DNA of 42,541 bases, taken from contig FMBT01000586.1 in the NCBI GenBank assembly GCA_900095095.1, forward strand, positions 1 to 42,541, read 5' to 3'. The notes beneath the pieces were generated by a model. It made no database searches, was not told where the DNA came from, and saw only the letters and a program-made list of their open reading frames with translations. A program made the translations under genes and the position numbers. Position 1 is the first letter of the stretch. Each line of letters starts with the position of its first letter. Source of the DNA: Fragilariopsis cylindrus CCMP1102. Its lineage: Eukaryota > Bacillariophyta > Bacillariophyceae > Bacillariales > Bacillariaceae. Below are positions 30,409-40,272 of the stretch, one piece after another.

Positions 30409-32378
30409 ATGTCGCTTCTAAAGAAAATACCAGTAATACGTTGAAAGCAGCCCGGGCAGCAGTTCTTGGAGGTACGTGCGTTAGAAAATTATGTATCGCT
30501 ACGAGAACGATTTAAGATCTTTTGACATGTAATATATCTTGCTAACACGACACTTTTCATCTGATCTGGATAATTATATGTAAAAAAAATATAGCTGTCC
30601 TATTTGGAAGTGAAATCGGGTACTGGGGTCAGAAAATAATTTCGTTTCATTCAATCTGCCCTGACCGGTTCTAAACTTATTGATCCAACAGCAAACGAGA
30701 TAAGTCTGTTGAAGTTGCACGTTATATGTGGTAGGAGCAATTTTTGCACTACCCCCCGTAACATCGCTTTTTGCCGACGGCATCGGCCGACGTAAGACTA
30801 TTATCGTTGCAGGTATTCTCTTTGCGATTGCAATGGCGATGCAGGCATCTGCAGCAAGTGTATCTTATCCAGCAAGCAAAGCCCTACTTTGGAGTGGACG
30901 TGCTTTTCTTGGCATTCCAGTAGCTTTCTCCGTTACTACAAGTCCCATGTTCTTGAGTGAGATCGCACCGAAAGAAAGTCGTGTACGTATAGAAGAGTAT
31001 CGTTCTTTTGTTAGTTTCGTTCATTCGCTCTTTCGTTCTTCCGTCTCACTCTAATAATCTTCGTTTTCTTTTCTTCTTCTTCATTCTAGGGATTCTTTGG
31101 TGGCCTATTCCAATTCACCCTACTGTCTTCCTCGTGTCGCTGTGGATCGGTATGGGTATTAACTCTGCTTTTCCTCACAGTGAAAACGCTTACCAGTATG
31201 CTGTTTGGTGGATGGTTCCAGTGGGCTTGCTTTGTTCAGCAGCTATGTACTGTAGCAACGAAACCCCACAATTTCTCATGCTTAAGGCAGATATGATGAA
31301 GCCGAAACAGTTTCTTTCATTTACGTGAGGGATCCGATGAGAAGAGTATTCGCAAAGAATTTAACTTGATGAAAGAAGAAATCGACGCCGAAATCGCTTT
31401 AGGAGAAGTTACCTACAAAGATTTATTCTCTGGTTTTCCCCTTCGTATTATTCTTATACTTCATTGATGCAACACTACAAAAATGTCTGGTATGAATGTT
31501 TGAATAACTATGCACCAAAACTTTATGAAGGCGTTATTGACAATCCTGCTATGTATGGTTTCCTTGGTAAATATCGTCCAACTAATCGGTACAATCCCAT
31601 CTGCGCTGATTGTCGATCGTGTTGGTCGTCGTCCATTACTCATGGGTGGGACTGTGGCTCTTGGTTTGGCATGGGTTGTCATCGCAATCTTAAATGATAC
31701 GATCATTCAACAACCTGAAGAGTGTTGAGGGCATTTTCGTGTCCAGAAAGCATCACAGATTGCGATACTGATGCCATCTTCACGAGTGCATCGATGGGCA
31801 TCGAAAGTGTCTGTAGTATGTTCGAACAAGGAAGCAGCAACTATACATCATGCTCTGCTAGTAGCAACTTCCAGTTTATACCTGCTGATACCTTCAACCT
31901 TGATTGTCTCTATACCGGTGATGGTGCACCCACAGCTATGGATCCAACTGCAAATGTTGCACCCATTGTTAGCTATGTCATTCTTGCAATGACTTTTATT
32001 ATTGACTTTGTTTTTGGCTTTACTCTTGGCCCAATTGTTTGGTCGTATAACGCAGAAATTGCCCCCACGAAGTTTAGAGCTCAGATCCTTGGCTTAGCCG
32101 CCGCCTCTAATCTTTTTTGGACAGGTTTCGTTACCTATGTTCCACCAATTCTAATCGGTGCAATTGGATATGATACATTTTGGATATTTGCAGGATGTAT
32201 GGTCATTGCTTGTGCATTCTTCTATTGGATCGTTGAGACAAAGGGCTTACCGCTTGAGGTTGTCACAGAAAAGTGGGAAAAGAAGTTGAATTGCGAATAC
32301 ACCAACCTTCATCATACCGAAAATGGTGGGTCATTCGACACCGACTCAGAGGAAGAACAAGAAGATGCGATGGCTTAG
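30409..32378 (+). pseudogene. Sugar-porter MFS transporter, multiply frameshifted
   Basis: The pieces in order match a sugar porter of about 500 residues. An N-terminal SNTLKAARAAVLG joins across a 123-bp intron (30472-30594) to VLFGSEIGYWGQKI. GAIFALPPVTSLFADGIGRRKT, the loop 2-3 signature, follows, then SGRAFLGIPVAFSV and FLSEIAPKESR. Across a second intron (30983-31090) comes GFFGGLFQFTL, followed by YQYAVWWMVPVGLLC, LNNYAPKLYEGV, a RVGRRPLLMGGT signature, and a C-terminal block with GPIVWSYNAEIAPTKFRAQ and VETKGLPLEVV. The frame breaks near 30422, 30655, 30720, 31125, 31320, 31505, 31562 and 31725. Both losses and gains are needed, so the gene is almost certainly dead, although its last 218 codons remain open. 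Both donors are GTACGT. The substrate (hexose or other) is not determinable. Confidence 0.8.
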
Positions 32379-32611
32379 AGAGCAAAAACTATCTGCCTGC
32401 TCATAATTAGGGCTACTACTATCTATACATGTATACATGATTTGGAAAATATATATATACGGCTACAGAACAAACGACTAAAAACTAATATGTTATAAAT
32501 AAGCTATCGATCACAAAAGAAGAAAATGTGCGGAACGAATATTAAGTAAAGGTAAAATAAAATAAATTTAAATTTTCATCCCTTTTGTTCTTCTGGTCGT
32601 CTTTGAACCTT
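32379..32611. other. Short spacer between convergent loci
   Basis: AT-rich, with a TATA-like AAATATATATATA at about 32447 that is probably non-functional at this position. No gene. Confidence 0.5.
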
Positions 32612-33982
32612 CTAGTTCCTTGCTTTTCTAACAAACGAAAGAGTGATTAGATCTCGTGTGTATTTCCTCACATCAGATTCTGTCATTGCCATGCATGTTG
32701 ATACGATCGGTTGTATACCATAGAAAAGGTAGCCAATGCAAATCAAATACCCATTCTTTATTGTTCTCTGCTGCTCCAACAACTACTAGGCACATTTCCG
32801 GTAGCCAAATTACATTAAAAATGATAAAGATACGAAAAAAGTACCAGATTTGATTTTAATATATGGCAAGAGTTCTATCGTGGTGAGTTTATTTTTTGGT
32901 AGGAGAGAGCTACAGTAATGCCTGTTATATATGTATTGAAGAAAAACAAAAAATGACTTACCACTTGCTTCATCTCTCCTGTTGCAGATGACATGTAACC
33001 ACAGCACGAGATTGTGATCCAAACGTAACCAAAAAAGACAATCGGGAATATGTATGTAGTAACCAAACTCCAGTACAAATCCACTTTATTCAAATATTCA
33101 TGCCTATCAAAATTGCCCTGTTCAAACCTCTTCTGTTTTTCTATGCCTATGACATAGTGAATAATCAAAACAACAATCGCAAACAAGTATACTAATGCTG
33201 TCTGGAATGTTACCTTGAATAAACTTGGTGGATCACATCGTATTGTATTATAGGAGTTTCGGAGATGCGTTAGTACTTCGTAGGATATAACACAATTTAA
33301 ATACTTGGGAATGAAGAAAGAGAATTGAAACAAGAAGAAAAGAATTAATTTTTAGTATCTATTTTGTATTCAAGCAATATCGAATTGGTATTGTAGGACA
33401 TAAGAGAGTACAAGCAGCAATTCATAGTAGAGTCAAGCAACGAAATAATTATTCTTACCAGATTTGCAGTTGAACACGCTAGAACAAATGCACCTTCAAA
33501 CGGATTGTTTAACAGATCAAAAATAATGGCACCACTGAGAACGTGGCTTCATATATTCCTGACTGGTATAACTTATATACGTGCCAAGAAGAATAATAGT
33601 AAGGATCATATCTGGAATAGCAAGATAAATGAGATATAAGTTGTACCCGCTATATATTGGCTCTATCGTCGGCCGTTTTGTTCTTGCACGTCTAGTTGTT
33701 TGTGTTGGCCTATTTGGATTTGTACGTGTATCTGTTGTTGTCGTTGTATTGTTATTATTTGTTGATTTACAACTTTCTCTTAAATACAACCACAAAGGAA
33801 TAAATAGAGCAGTAATCAATAACAACAAAGAAAGTACAGCGACTGTGGAAAGAGCTATTTGAGGGTACACCGTCTCTTTGAAGGTATAGTCGTCTATAAA
33901 GGGGGGTACCTTAGATCCTGTCTTACAACATTCATAGTATTGGATTCCATATGAGTTTGTTTTTCTCGACTTTTCTTGGAAA
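32612..33982 (-). pseudogene. GPCR-like multi-pass membrane protein, copy 2, with lost splice acceptor
   Basis: Paralog of the gene at 23.4-24.9 kb with the same exon layout: 33982-33459, 33303-32962 and 32849-32612. Donors are GTAAGA and GTAAGT. Conserved parts include YGIQYYECCKTGS, PQIALSTVAVLSLLLLITA, YLIYLAIPDMILTIILLG, GAFVLACSTANL joined to YLNCVISYEVL, RCDPPSLFKVTFQ, VTTYIFPIVFFGYVWITI, SSATGEMKQV, NVIWLPEM and GIQPIVSTCMAMTESDVRKY. There are three lesions: an extra base near 33543, an extra base in the A-run near 32757, and the acceptor of the last intron, where copy 1 has TTTTTAG but this copy reads ATCAAA (AG replaced by AA at 32850-32851). The upstream start exon was not found. 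The combination suggests a real pseudogene. Confidence 0.75.
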
Positions 33983-35280
33983 CTGAAATTCACTATACAA
34001 ATCTTTATTGCTACATGTCATAGGAATAATGCTTCCGAACGAATTTAATATGAATGAAGGGAAAAGAAATGTGTTCTTAAATGGTGCACAGTCTGTTTCA
34101 TCTAAAAAAGTTCGTCTGTTCAATAATGGAATCACAACACAATAACTGAGAACCGTACAACAGCACCATAATTTGTCATTTGACGGATATAATATGGTCG
34201 ATTAATATCATTTTACAAATTTTATTAGTGATGTTGTTACCAATTAGATATATCTCTTCTTCAATCGCATCAGCTGCATTTAAAGGTAAGACTGTAGGTG
34301 ATTTTGTGCAATGTCGACTAATAACGTTCACATTATTATCATCATCATCATCATCGTCATCATTATCATCGAGCGGTAGTAGTATTAGATCCGCGTTGGA
34401 CAGCACGTGAAGTAATGATAAGAAAGAATTATATTAAAGAAGGTGTATGCCGAAAATAATATTGGTACGGATTCTGAACGATCGGTTCTGTATTGTATCC
34501 ACAACTAGGTGGAATGTATCCATTTTATTGGCACACTGCATAGGGGAAAAAGTATCATTAATAATATAAATATCTAATTTATGCGTCCCGTATAAGAACT
34601 AAACTACGTTTAAGTGTCCACCTGCATCTATACATGCAGCGTAGGTCCCCTTAGGGGTGAAGACCGTACCTAGTAGTAAATCACGGACGGGCGGCGTTAC
34701 ACGAAGTACTATTAGCAAAACAAGTATATGAAAATAAAATTAAAGAGAGCTGCTGACAGACCAATGGAAACGCATTTGCTTTCATCGCATCTTGCGTCAT
34801 CTACTGATACCGCCATTACTTCGCTTGAGTTTGACATGATGATTTGCTTATTTGGGATAGTTCGTTACTTCAGCGTAGAACGGAGGAGATATGCAATTGT
34901 GCTCGACTCAATCCATTGGAGGATGTGTGGGGATCACCATGATGTGCATGAGGAGGGTGTCGTGTGAGTCGATCAAAAATTACTTAAAAATGCGAGCGCA
35001 TTGAATCCGCCAAATAAGATATTTAGAATTTTCCTCGCGCGCGTACTTTCCTCTTGATCGGCTAGAGAACTTCGCCACTCAGCTCACACGTACTTGGCAT
35101 CCAATCGTAAAACAAGTTCAAATCTTCATGCTACAAAGTTGGGCCTAAATCAGCTCTTTGTTTTGTCTAGCCTACTAGTAGTAGTAGTCGCTAACTATAT
35201 ATCTAGACTAGATAAATATCCATTTTTATGTACGATCCTCTCCAAATCGCATTCAGAATGGATATTTCACAGAAAGAATT
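33983..35280. other. Gene-poor region with small hairpins
   Basis: No gene is supported; ORFs at 34176-34410 on both strands are shadows of a CAT/ATG repeat (34336-34375). Two inverted repeats occur near 34620-34665, CTGCAT/ATGCAG around CTATAC, and CCCCTTAGGGG. A structured RNA is possible but no known family fits. Confidence 0.4.
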
Positions 35281-35479
35281 AGACATGCAGTCTGGTTTAT
35301 TCACATGTACAACACAAGAATCCATTGAGTTTAGGGTAGTGTTGCCTAAGATTTCCACATTCTATATCATCAAAATCATATGTTGTGTGTGTGCTAGGCG
35401 AGTTCCATCCTGAACACAGAATTTAGTTTGGAATGGAGGTTGAGATGCAATATGCAGGTGAAACTTTGTTCCCAGTGCA

Positions 35480-35760
35480 AAATTGGGCATGTGGTACTCA
35501 TTACTACTAATTAGGGTATTGTATAAAGCTCAAGTTCAGGAAAATAGAGTGGTTAATATTGTGGTTAATATTGTGCTCATACTGGTTGGATTATTTCTGC
35601 TAAAATGAATGAAAATGCCTTCTAATAACTGTGCATTTAAAATGGGGTATGTGGTATTCATTATTGATATTCAGGGTAGTTCATAAATCTCAACTTCAAG
35701 GAAATACAGTGGTTGATGTGATCATACTGGCTCAATTATTTTTGCTTGGATTCTGCATAA
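35480..35760. repeat. ~160-bp degenerate tandem repeat, two copies, CpG-poor
   Basis: Copy 1 (about 35482) and copy 2 (about 35641) share AA(T)TGGG(C/G)TATGTGGTA-like sequence, CTCATTA or TTCATTA, AGGGTA, AAA(G/T)CTCAA, TTCA, GGAAAATA or GGAAATACAGTGGTT, and ATCATACTGG or CTCATACTGG. CpG is nearly absent from 35281 to 35760. Composition matches the island at 13.8-16.4 kb. Confidence 0.7.
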
Positions 35761-35943
35761 ATACACTTCTTGATACGTTTCACAAACAATGGATGAAACA
35801 GATGCTATTTATCTTACTATTAATATTATGATAAGGGTTGTTACTCACGGCTGCGGTTGTTCTACCAGGTTACTCACCCTCTTGAATATGGACCTTGTTA
35901 CCGAAAGGTGTTTAATCTTGTGTAGATATCTCTATTGATATTG

Positions 35944-36189
35944 CTATTGCAATACCTCAATCAGGTTATTCGTGACATCACTTCTTTTCTTTGTATTGTT
36001 ATTTTTACCAGTATTATTTGTATTATTAGCGGTTCGCGGTTCGCGGCTCGCACTTCTGCGCCATAATTGTGAAGTCATTTTCACGAAATATCCGATCAAA
36101 TAACAAAATTCCATCGAATATGCTACATTCATCACATTTGTTAGAGTGTACCATATTTTATGGAATTTGATATTGTGTCTGAAAAGCAT
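35944..36189 (-). CDS. Small hypothetical protein, weak
   Basis: An 81-codon ORF with a true ATG. It has a moderately hydrophobic middle (MEFCYLIGYFVKMTSQLW) followed by an Arg/Asn/Thr/Lys-rich tail. No family recognised and no promoter evidence. It could be an unrelated open frame. Confidence 0.2.
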   Translation of the reverse strand: MLFRHNIKFHKIWYTLTNVMNVAYSMEFCYLIGYFVKMTSQLWRRSASREPRTANNTNNTGKNNNTKKRSDVTNNLIEVLQ

Positions 36190-36398
36190 GTCGAACAGAA
36201 TGTAACGGTAGTTTGTAAGGATCTACTTAAGGCTCACCAACTTAGGTACTGTACTTACTTTTCACCTACTTAACAGACTTCATTCATCGGAGAGGTGATA
36301 ATAATACAGCGTGTCAGTTTGCAATGTCAGTTTTGTGCGAAATTCGCTTTCGAAGAAATCTCCTAAGATCCAAATCCATCCAAAAAAAATCATATCAC

Positions 36399-36441
36399 GT
36401 ACGTACTATGCACGATTCATCGTGCATAGTACAGTACGTAC
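36399..36441. repeat. Near-perfect inverted repeat with 2-base loop
   Basis: The left arm at 36399-36416 (GTACGTACTATGCACGAT) pairs with the right arm at 36419-36441, which carries a 5-base bulge (GTACA-type) relative to it. It lies about 215-255 bases upstream of the ATP-grasp start. It could form a cruciform or an RNA hairpin if transcribed. Confidence 0.85.
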
Positions 36442-36581
36442 ATTTTTATGCGACGTCAAGCAAGAATATGGTCGTGTGTAACACACAAGCGATCGATACA
36501 ACATACATAATCAGCACACAATTCGAATAACATTCACAAACAAACACACATTTAAAATACGGCAGCATTCAAGTCAAGTGA

Positions 36582-36630
36582 TCAAACGTCAATCAAAGTA
36601 ATCTTCAAACGTCAATCAAATCAAAGTAAT
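36582..36630. repeat. Short direct repeat in the ATP-grasp 5' leader
   Basis: TCAAACGTCAATCAAAGTAA occurs, then TCAAACGTCAATCAAATCAA followed by AGTAAT; two copies within the last 75 bases before the ATG at 36655. Probably in the 5' UTR. Confidence 0.85.
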
Positions 36631-36654
36631 ACAGAAGCAAAGTCTACTACAAAT

Positions 36655-38979
36655 ATGGTTGTAGAACGTCGTGCTCGTCAATCAATTGCATTAGGTAATA
36701 TTAAAACAATCACATTAAATGATTTACAAACTAATATTAATTCCACTATCATTACAAAAAATGGTATCGATCAAAAACAACCAATCCGTGTATTGGTGAC
36801 AGTACATTCTGTCAAACTTGGTTTAGGTGATTTATATGAACGTGGATTAGGTTTATGGGTTGGATACATTATTCAAAAATATTTGAAAGTTCGTGGTGTC
36901 AAATTTCGATTATATATGAAAAGTATTTTAGAATCCACGAAACTCAAGTCAGTTGTGGGTTTCATCAAGAAAAATAAAATTGATTATTTAATTCCATCGG
37001 ATGTTACTGGTACGTTCGTTTACTCTATCATATACTTTCGTTTTACATCTTACTATTATTACACGGTTCTTATTGTCTGTGTTATTGTTCCTGTTCTTCT
37101 CTCACCCTGTCTGTCTTCGTGCTTCCTTTCTCTCACTCAACCGCCCGTACGTACTCGACTATTTCCCCCCTCCCCCCCCCTTCCCCCGACGATGATAACG
37201 ACAAACGATGACACCGATTCGATGACCGACCCCCTCCCCTCCCACCGACCAAAAATCAAAATTAGATACAATGTTTGTTTCAAAATATTGGCATGAAATT
37301 AATGCAACGGGTGTTAAATTCTGTATTACTCCATCATTAAGTGTTTATGAACATTTAGAAGATAAATGTACGTACCGTGTACATTCCTATATTTCGTTAC
37401 TGTATATCCGACGTGGAGATGTCGCTCGCTAACCGTTTATGGGAATCTCTCTCATACCATTTTTCGTTTTCTTCTTCTTCTACACGTAACATACATACCA
37501 TTGTATTACTATGTCAATGTCTATGTTGTTGTTTTTAGGGAAACATATCAAATGATGACAGAATTTCAAATCCCAACACCAAAAACTGTTAAATATGATA
37601 CTGAATTAAAATTGAAGATCAACCATATCCATTCTTTTTAAAGGTTGCAAGTGGTACAAATGCTGGCCGTGGCGTCTGGCACTGTACAAACACCAAAGAA
37701 TTAGAAGAAGCACTTCAAACAAAGGAAGTGAAATATCGTGGTGATGATAATTTACTATTAGTACAAACACCAACCTATGGTGATATTGTTTGTGCTGAGG
37801 TTATATACAATCATGGTAAACCATTAGGATTCTTTTTTGCACAATCTGTGAATGTAAGTTTATATTCGTTACGATTGTTTTACTATTGAAATCATGCGAC
37901 ATGGAGTTCTATGTTGTGTGTGTTTTTGTATCATATTTCGTCCCGTCTTTGTCGAATCAATCATTACTCAATACTATCTTTCTTACTATATATCACATAC
38001 ATGATTACAGGCAGAAGATTTAGCAGGTATGGGTTCATCATATGTTAATTCACAAGATGCGGAATATAAACAAAAACATAGTCATCAAAAAGTTATTTTA
38101 ACTGATGAACAATGGGAATCTGTTACTAAAATTTTCCATCAGTTAGGAAAAGAAACGAAATATCATGGGTACGTTATGTTATACTGTAATCATATACTTG
38201 TGTATGTTTATGTTCATTGTATAACTTACATTGCCAACCAATTGTTTCGTCATCGTCGACGTCTTCTTTTTCTTCTTTTCTTGTCTTTTACTACACAGTA
38301 TGATTGATATTGAATTCATCATTGCAGGTGATAACAATCCACAGGCTGAACCAGGTAGTTTATGGTTATTAGAATGTAATCCAAGATTTTCTGGTGATAT
38401 TCATACAACATTATCGAATCCAGGTTTTTTGGATTTATATTTTCAAGTAATGAATGGTACAATTCCAGATACTATGGGTTGTGGTAATTATTCTGTTGGT
38501 GTTGATATGAAAAGTACATTTGGTAATTATTATCCAACCCAGGTACGTGTGTACTACACAAACAAAAAGAAATTAAAAATATCTTTTGTACTTGTCTTGT
38601 CTTGGCTTGTCTCGTATATATCATATTATTTCGTCGCGGTGACGACCTCAATATATATGCATATATATTCATACATACATGCATACTCACTGCTCATCCT
38701 TTTATTTTTACATCCTTATTATATCTAATACAGTTTTATGTATCAAATCCATTGAACGTATTAAGTATCCGTCATTGGCATACACATAATTATTGTGTTT
38801 GGGATCCAGCTAAGCATAAAGATTATGCAAGTAAGGATCCATTAACTGCAAGTTTGACTAGTAGTCTAACAGCAACGGAAGATATGACTGCTAGTCAAGT
38901 AGAAAAGGTTGTAGCAGAGGCAGAATATCCAGATTTCGGGGAAAATGATGATCTTGACTTGAAATTGAGAATTCCGTAA
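36655..38979 (+). CDS. ATP-grasp superfamily enzyme, six exons
   Basis: Exons are 36655-37009, 37266-37367, 37539-37853, 38011-38168, 38299-38542 and 38734-38979. Phases are consistent except in exon 3. N-terminal fold elements include QPIRVLVTVHSVKLGLGDLY and IPSDVT, joined to VSKYWHEINA. The ATP-grasp part shows LEDKW, FQIPTPKTVKYD, PYPFFLKVASGTNAGRGVW (ATP-binding Lys and Gly-rich loop), the LLLVQTPTYGDIVCAEV block, and the metal-binding LWLLECNPRFSGDIHTTL. This is the fold of carbamoyl-phosphate synthetase and biotin-carboxylase-type ligases, which activate a carboxylate as acyl phosphate. The specific substrate is unknown, and the C-terminus is divergent and Thr/Asp-rich. Exon 3 needs one extra G at 37538-37540 and one extra A at 37608-37611 to stay in frame, both homopolymers. 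Four of five donors read GTACGT; intron 3 has GTAAGT. Confidence 0.8.
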
Positions 38980-40272
38980 AATAGTAACTCTAAAAAAAAT
39001 CAAGAATAAGAATATAATAATCAATTAACCAATAAAGAATAGCAAAAAGAGAGTGAATGCATGTCATGTCATGTCATTCCTATCATTCACCAAAAGAGAA
39101 GGAAGAAAGAAGTTAGTAAAATACCAAAAGAAAAAAAGAATCAAATTAAGATCCATATTTTATCTGAAATAAAGAAAAAGTAACAGAAAAAAAAAGAGAA
39201 AGGATTAAAAGAAAGAAATCTAAAATAAAAATTATAATTGATATATGTTTAAAACAAACTCCTTTTGTTAAATAGATTTACAGTAAAATCGTCGTATGTG
39301 CGTATAGCGTTATAGTGGAGTGTGCTGGTATAATCGGCGTGTCAATCATAGACAAGCTGTTTAAAATGCAATAAGAAAAAGAAATCTTTGTTCTCTTCGC
39401 GATCAAAAAGGTGATGATAGCTGAGAGGCATTATTTATTCACTCATTCATTCACATTCCGGGGTGTGGATATTCGTTATCTATCCGTGGCATTCATCCCC
39501 CCCCCCCCCAAAGACGATTATTCTGTCTTGGTGCTAATATTCATTCCCGATCATTTGCGACTCAGACTTCCACGAGACGTCAACATTCCTCATTCCCATT
39601 GCATCTTCTGCCTGCGATTCATTCGTTTTTCTTTCCTTGACTCAAAAACATTCATTCCCGAGTTTATCGCGCGTAATAATTTCAAAATAGTATGGTATTT
39701 TTTTGCACGCATCTTGTTATAAACTAAAATTGAAAAATAGCTTATTAGTTATCAAAAGCTTTTAAGTTTTCAGGGGAATGCTTAATTAGGGATCAATAAA
39801 TTCGATTAAATATGTTTTAATATAGACATTGGATTCCTATAAATGTTAAAATTACTTAGGAGCATCGGTAGTTTTAAAAATTTGTGTGCATCTCATATGC
39901 GATCACCAAGGTCCTCGGATATCTCAAGCGATCCAGCGATCACCTTGGGCCTTGATTTTACGAATCACCAGATTTTGTCTTTCGAAAAATTCATCACTCA
40001 TTTACCTTTTTGTGGTGTGGTTGTCCCGTTCATCATTCAGATCTTTTTTTTAATTGATTGGGCCTGCTGCTTGCTTTTTTGCGACTTTTGTTCCTCCTAC
40101 ACTTTCCTGCTTCAGTGCGTGAGATCGCCATACAGTACCTGCCTCAACAAAGCAAAACAAACGATAACATACCGGTACAGTACACAGAAATAACAAAGAT
40201 ATGAATTGATGTTGACACAACCATAAAGAAAGATATAATCAAGTCAAATCAAATCGAATACCTCTCATCATC
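38980..40272. other. Intergenic, no supported gene
   Basis: The 3' flank of the ATP-grasp gene is A-rich (38990-39230). Then come ordinary AT-rich sequence with a poly-C run at 39500-39509 and the 5' flank of the next gene. Open frames of 103 and 116 codons (39411-39722, 39843-40193) show no domain and no low-complexity pattern typical of genes here. Confidence 0.5.

Noticed and set aside
34600-34700. Possible structured RNA around CTGCAT/ATGCAG and CCCCTTAGGGG
   Set aside because: Two small hairpins only; no match to tRNA boxes or to snRNA motifs I know, so not called as a gene.
23377-37853. Programmed ribosomal frameshifting as the explanation for frame breaks
   Set aside because: The break sites share no slippery heptamer or downstream structure, occur several times per gene and include a lost splice acceptor; error or decay is simpler.
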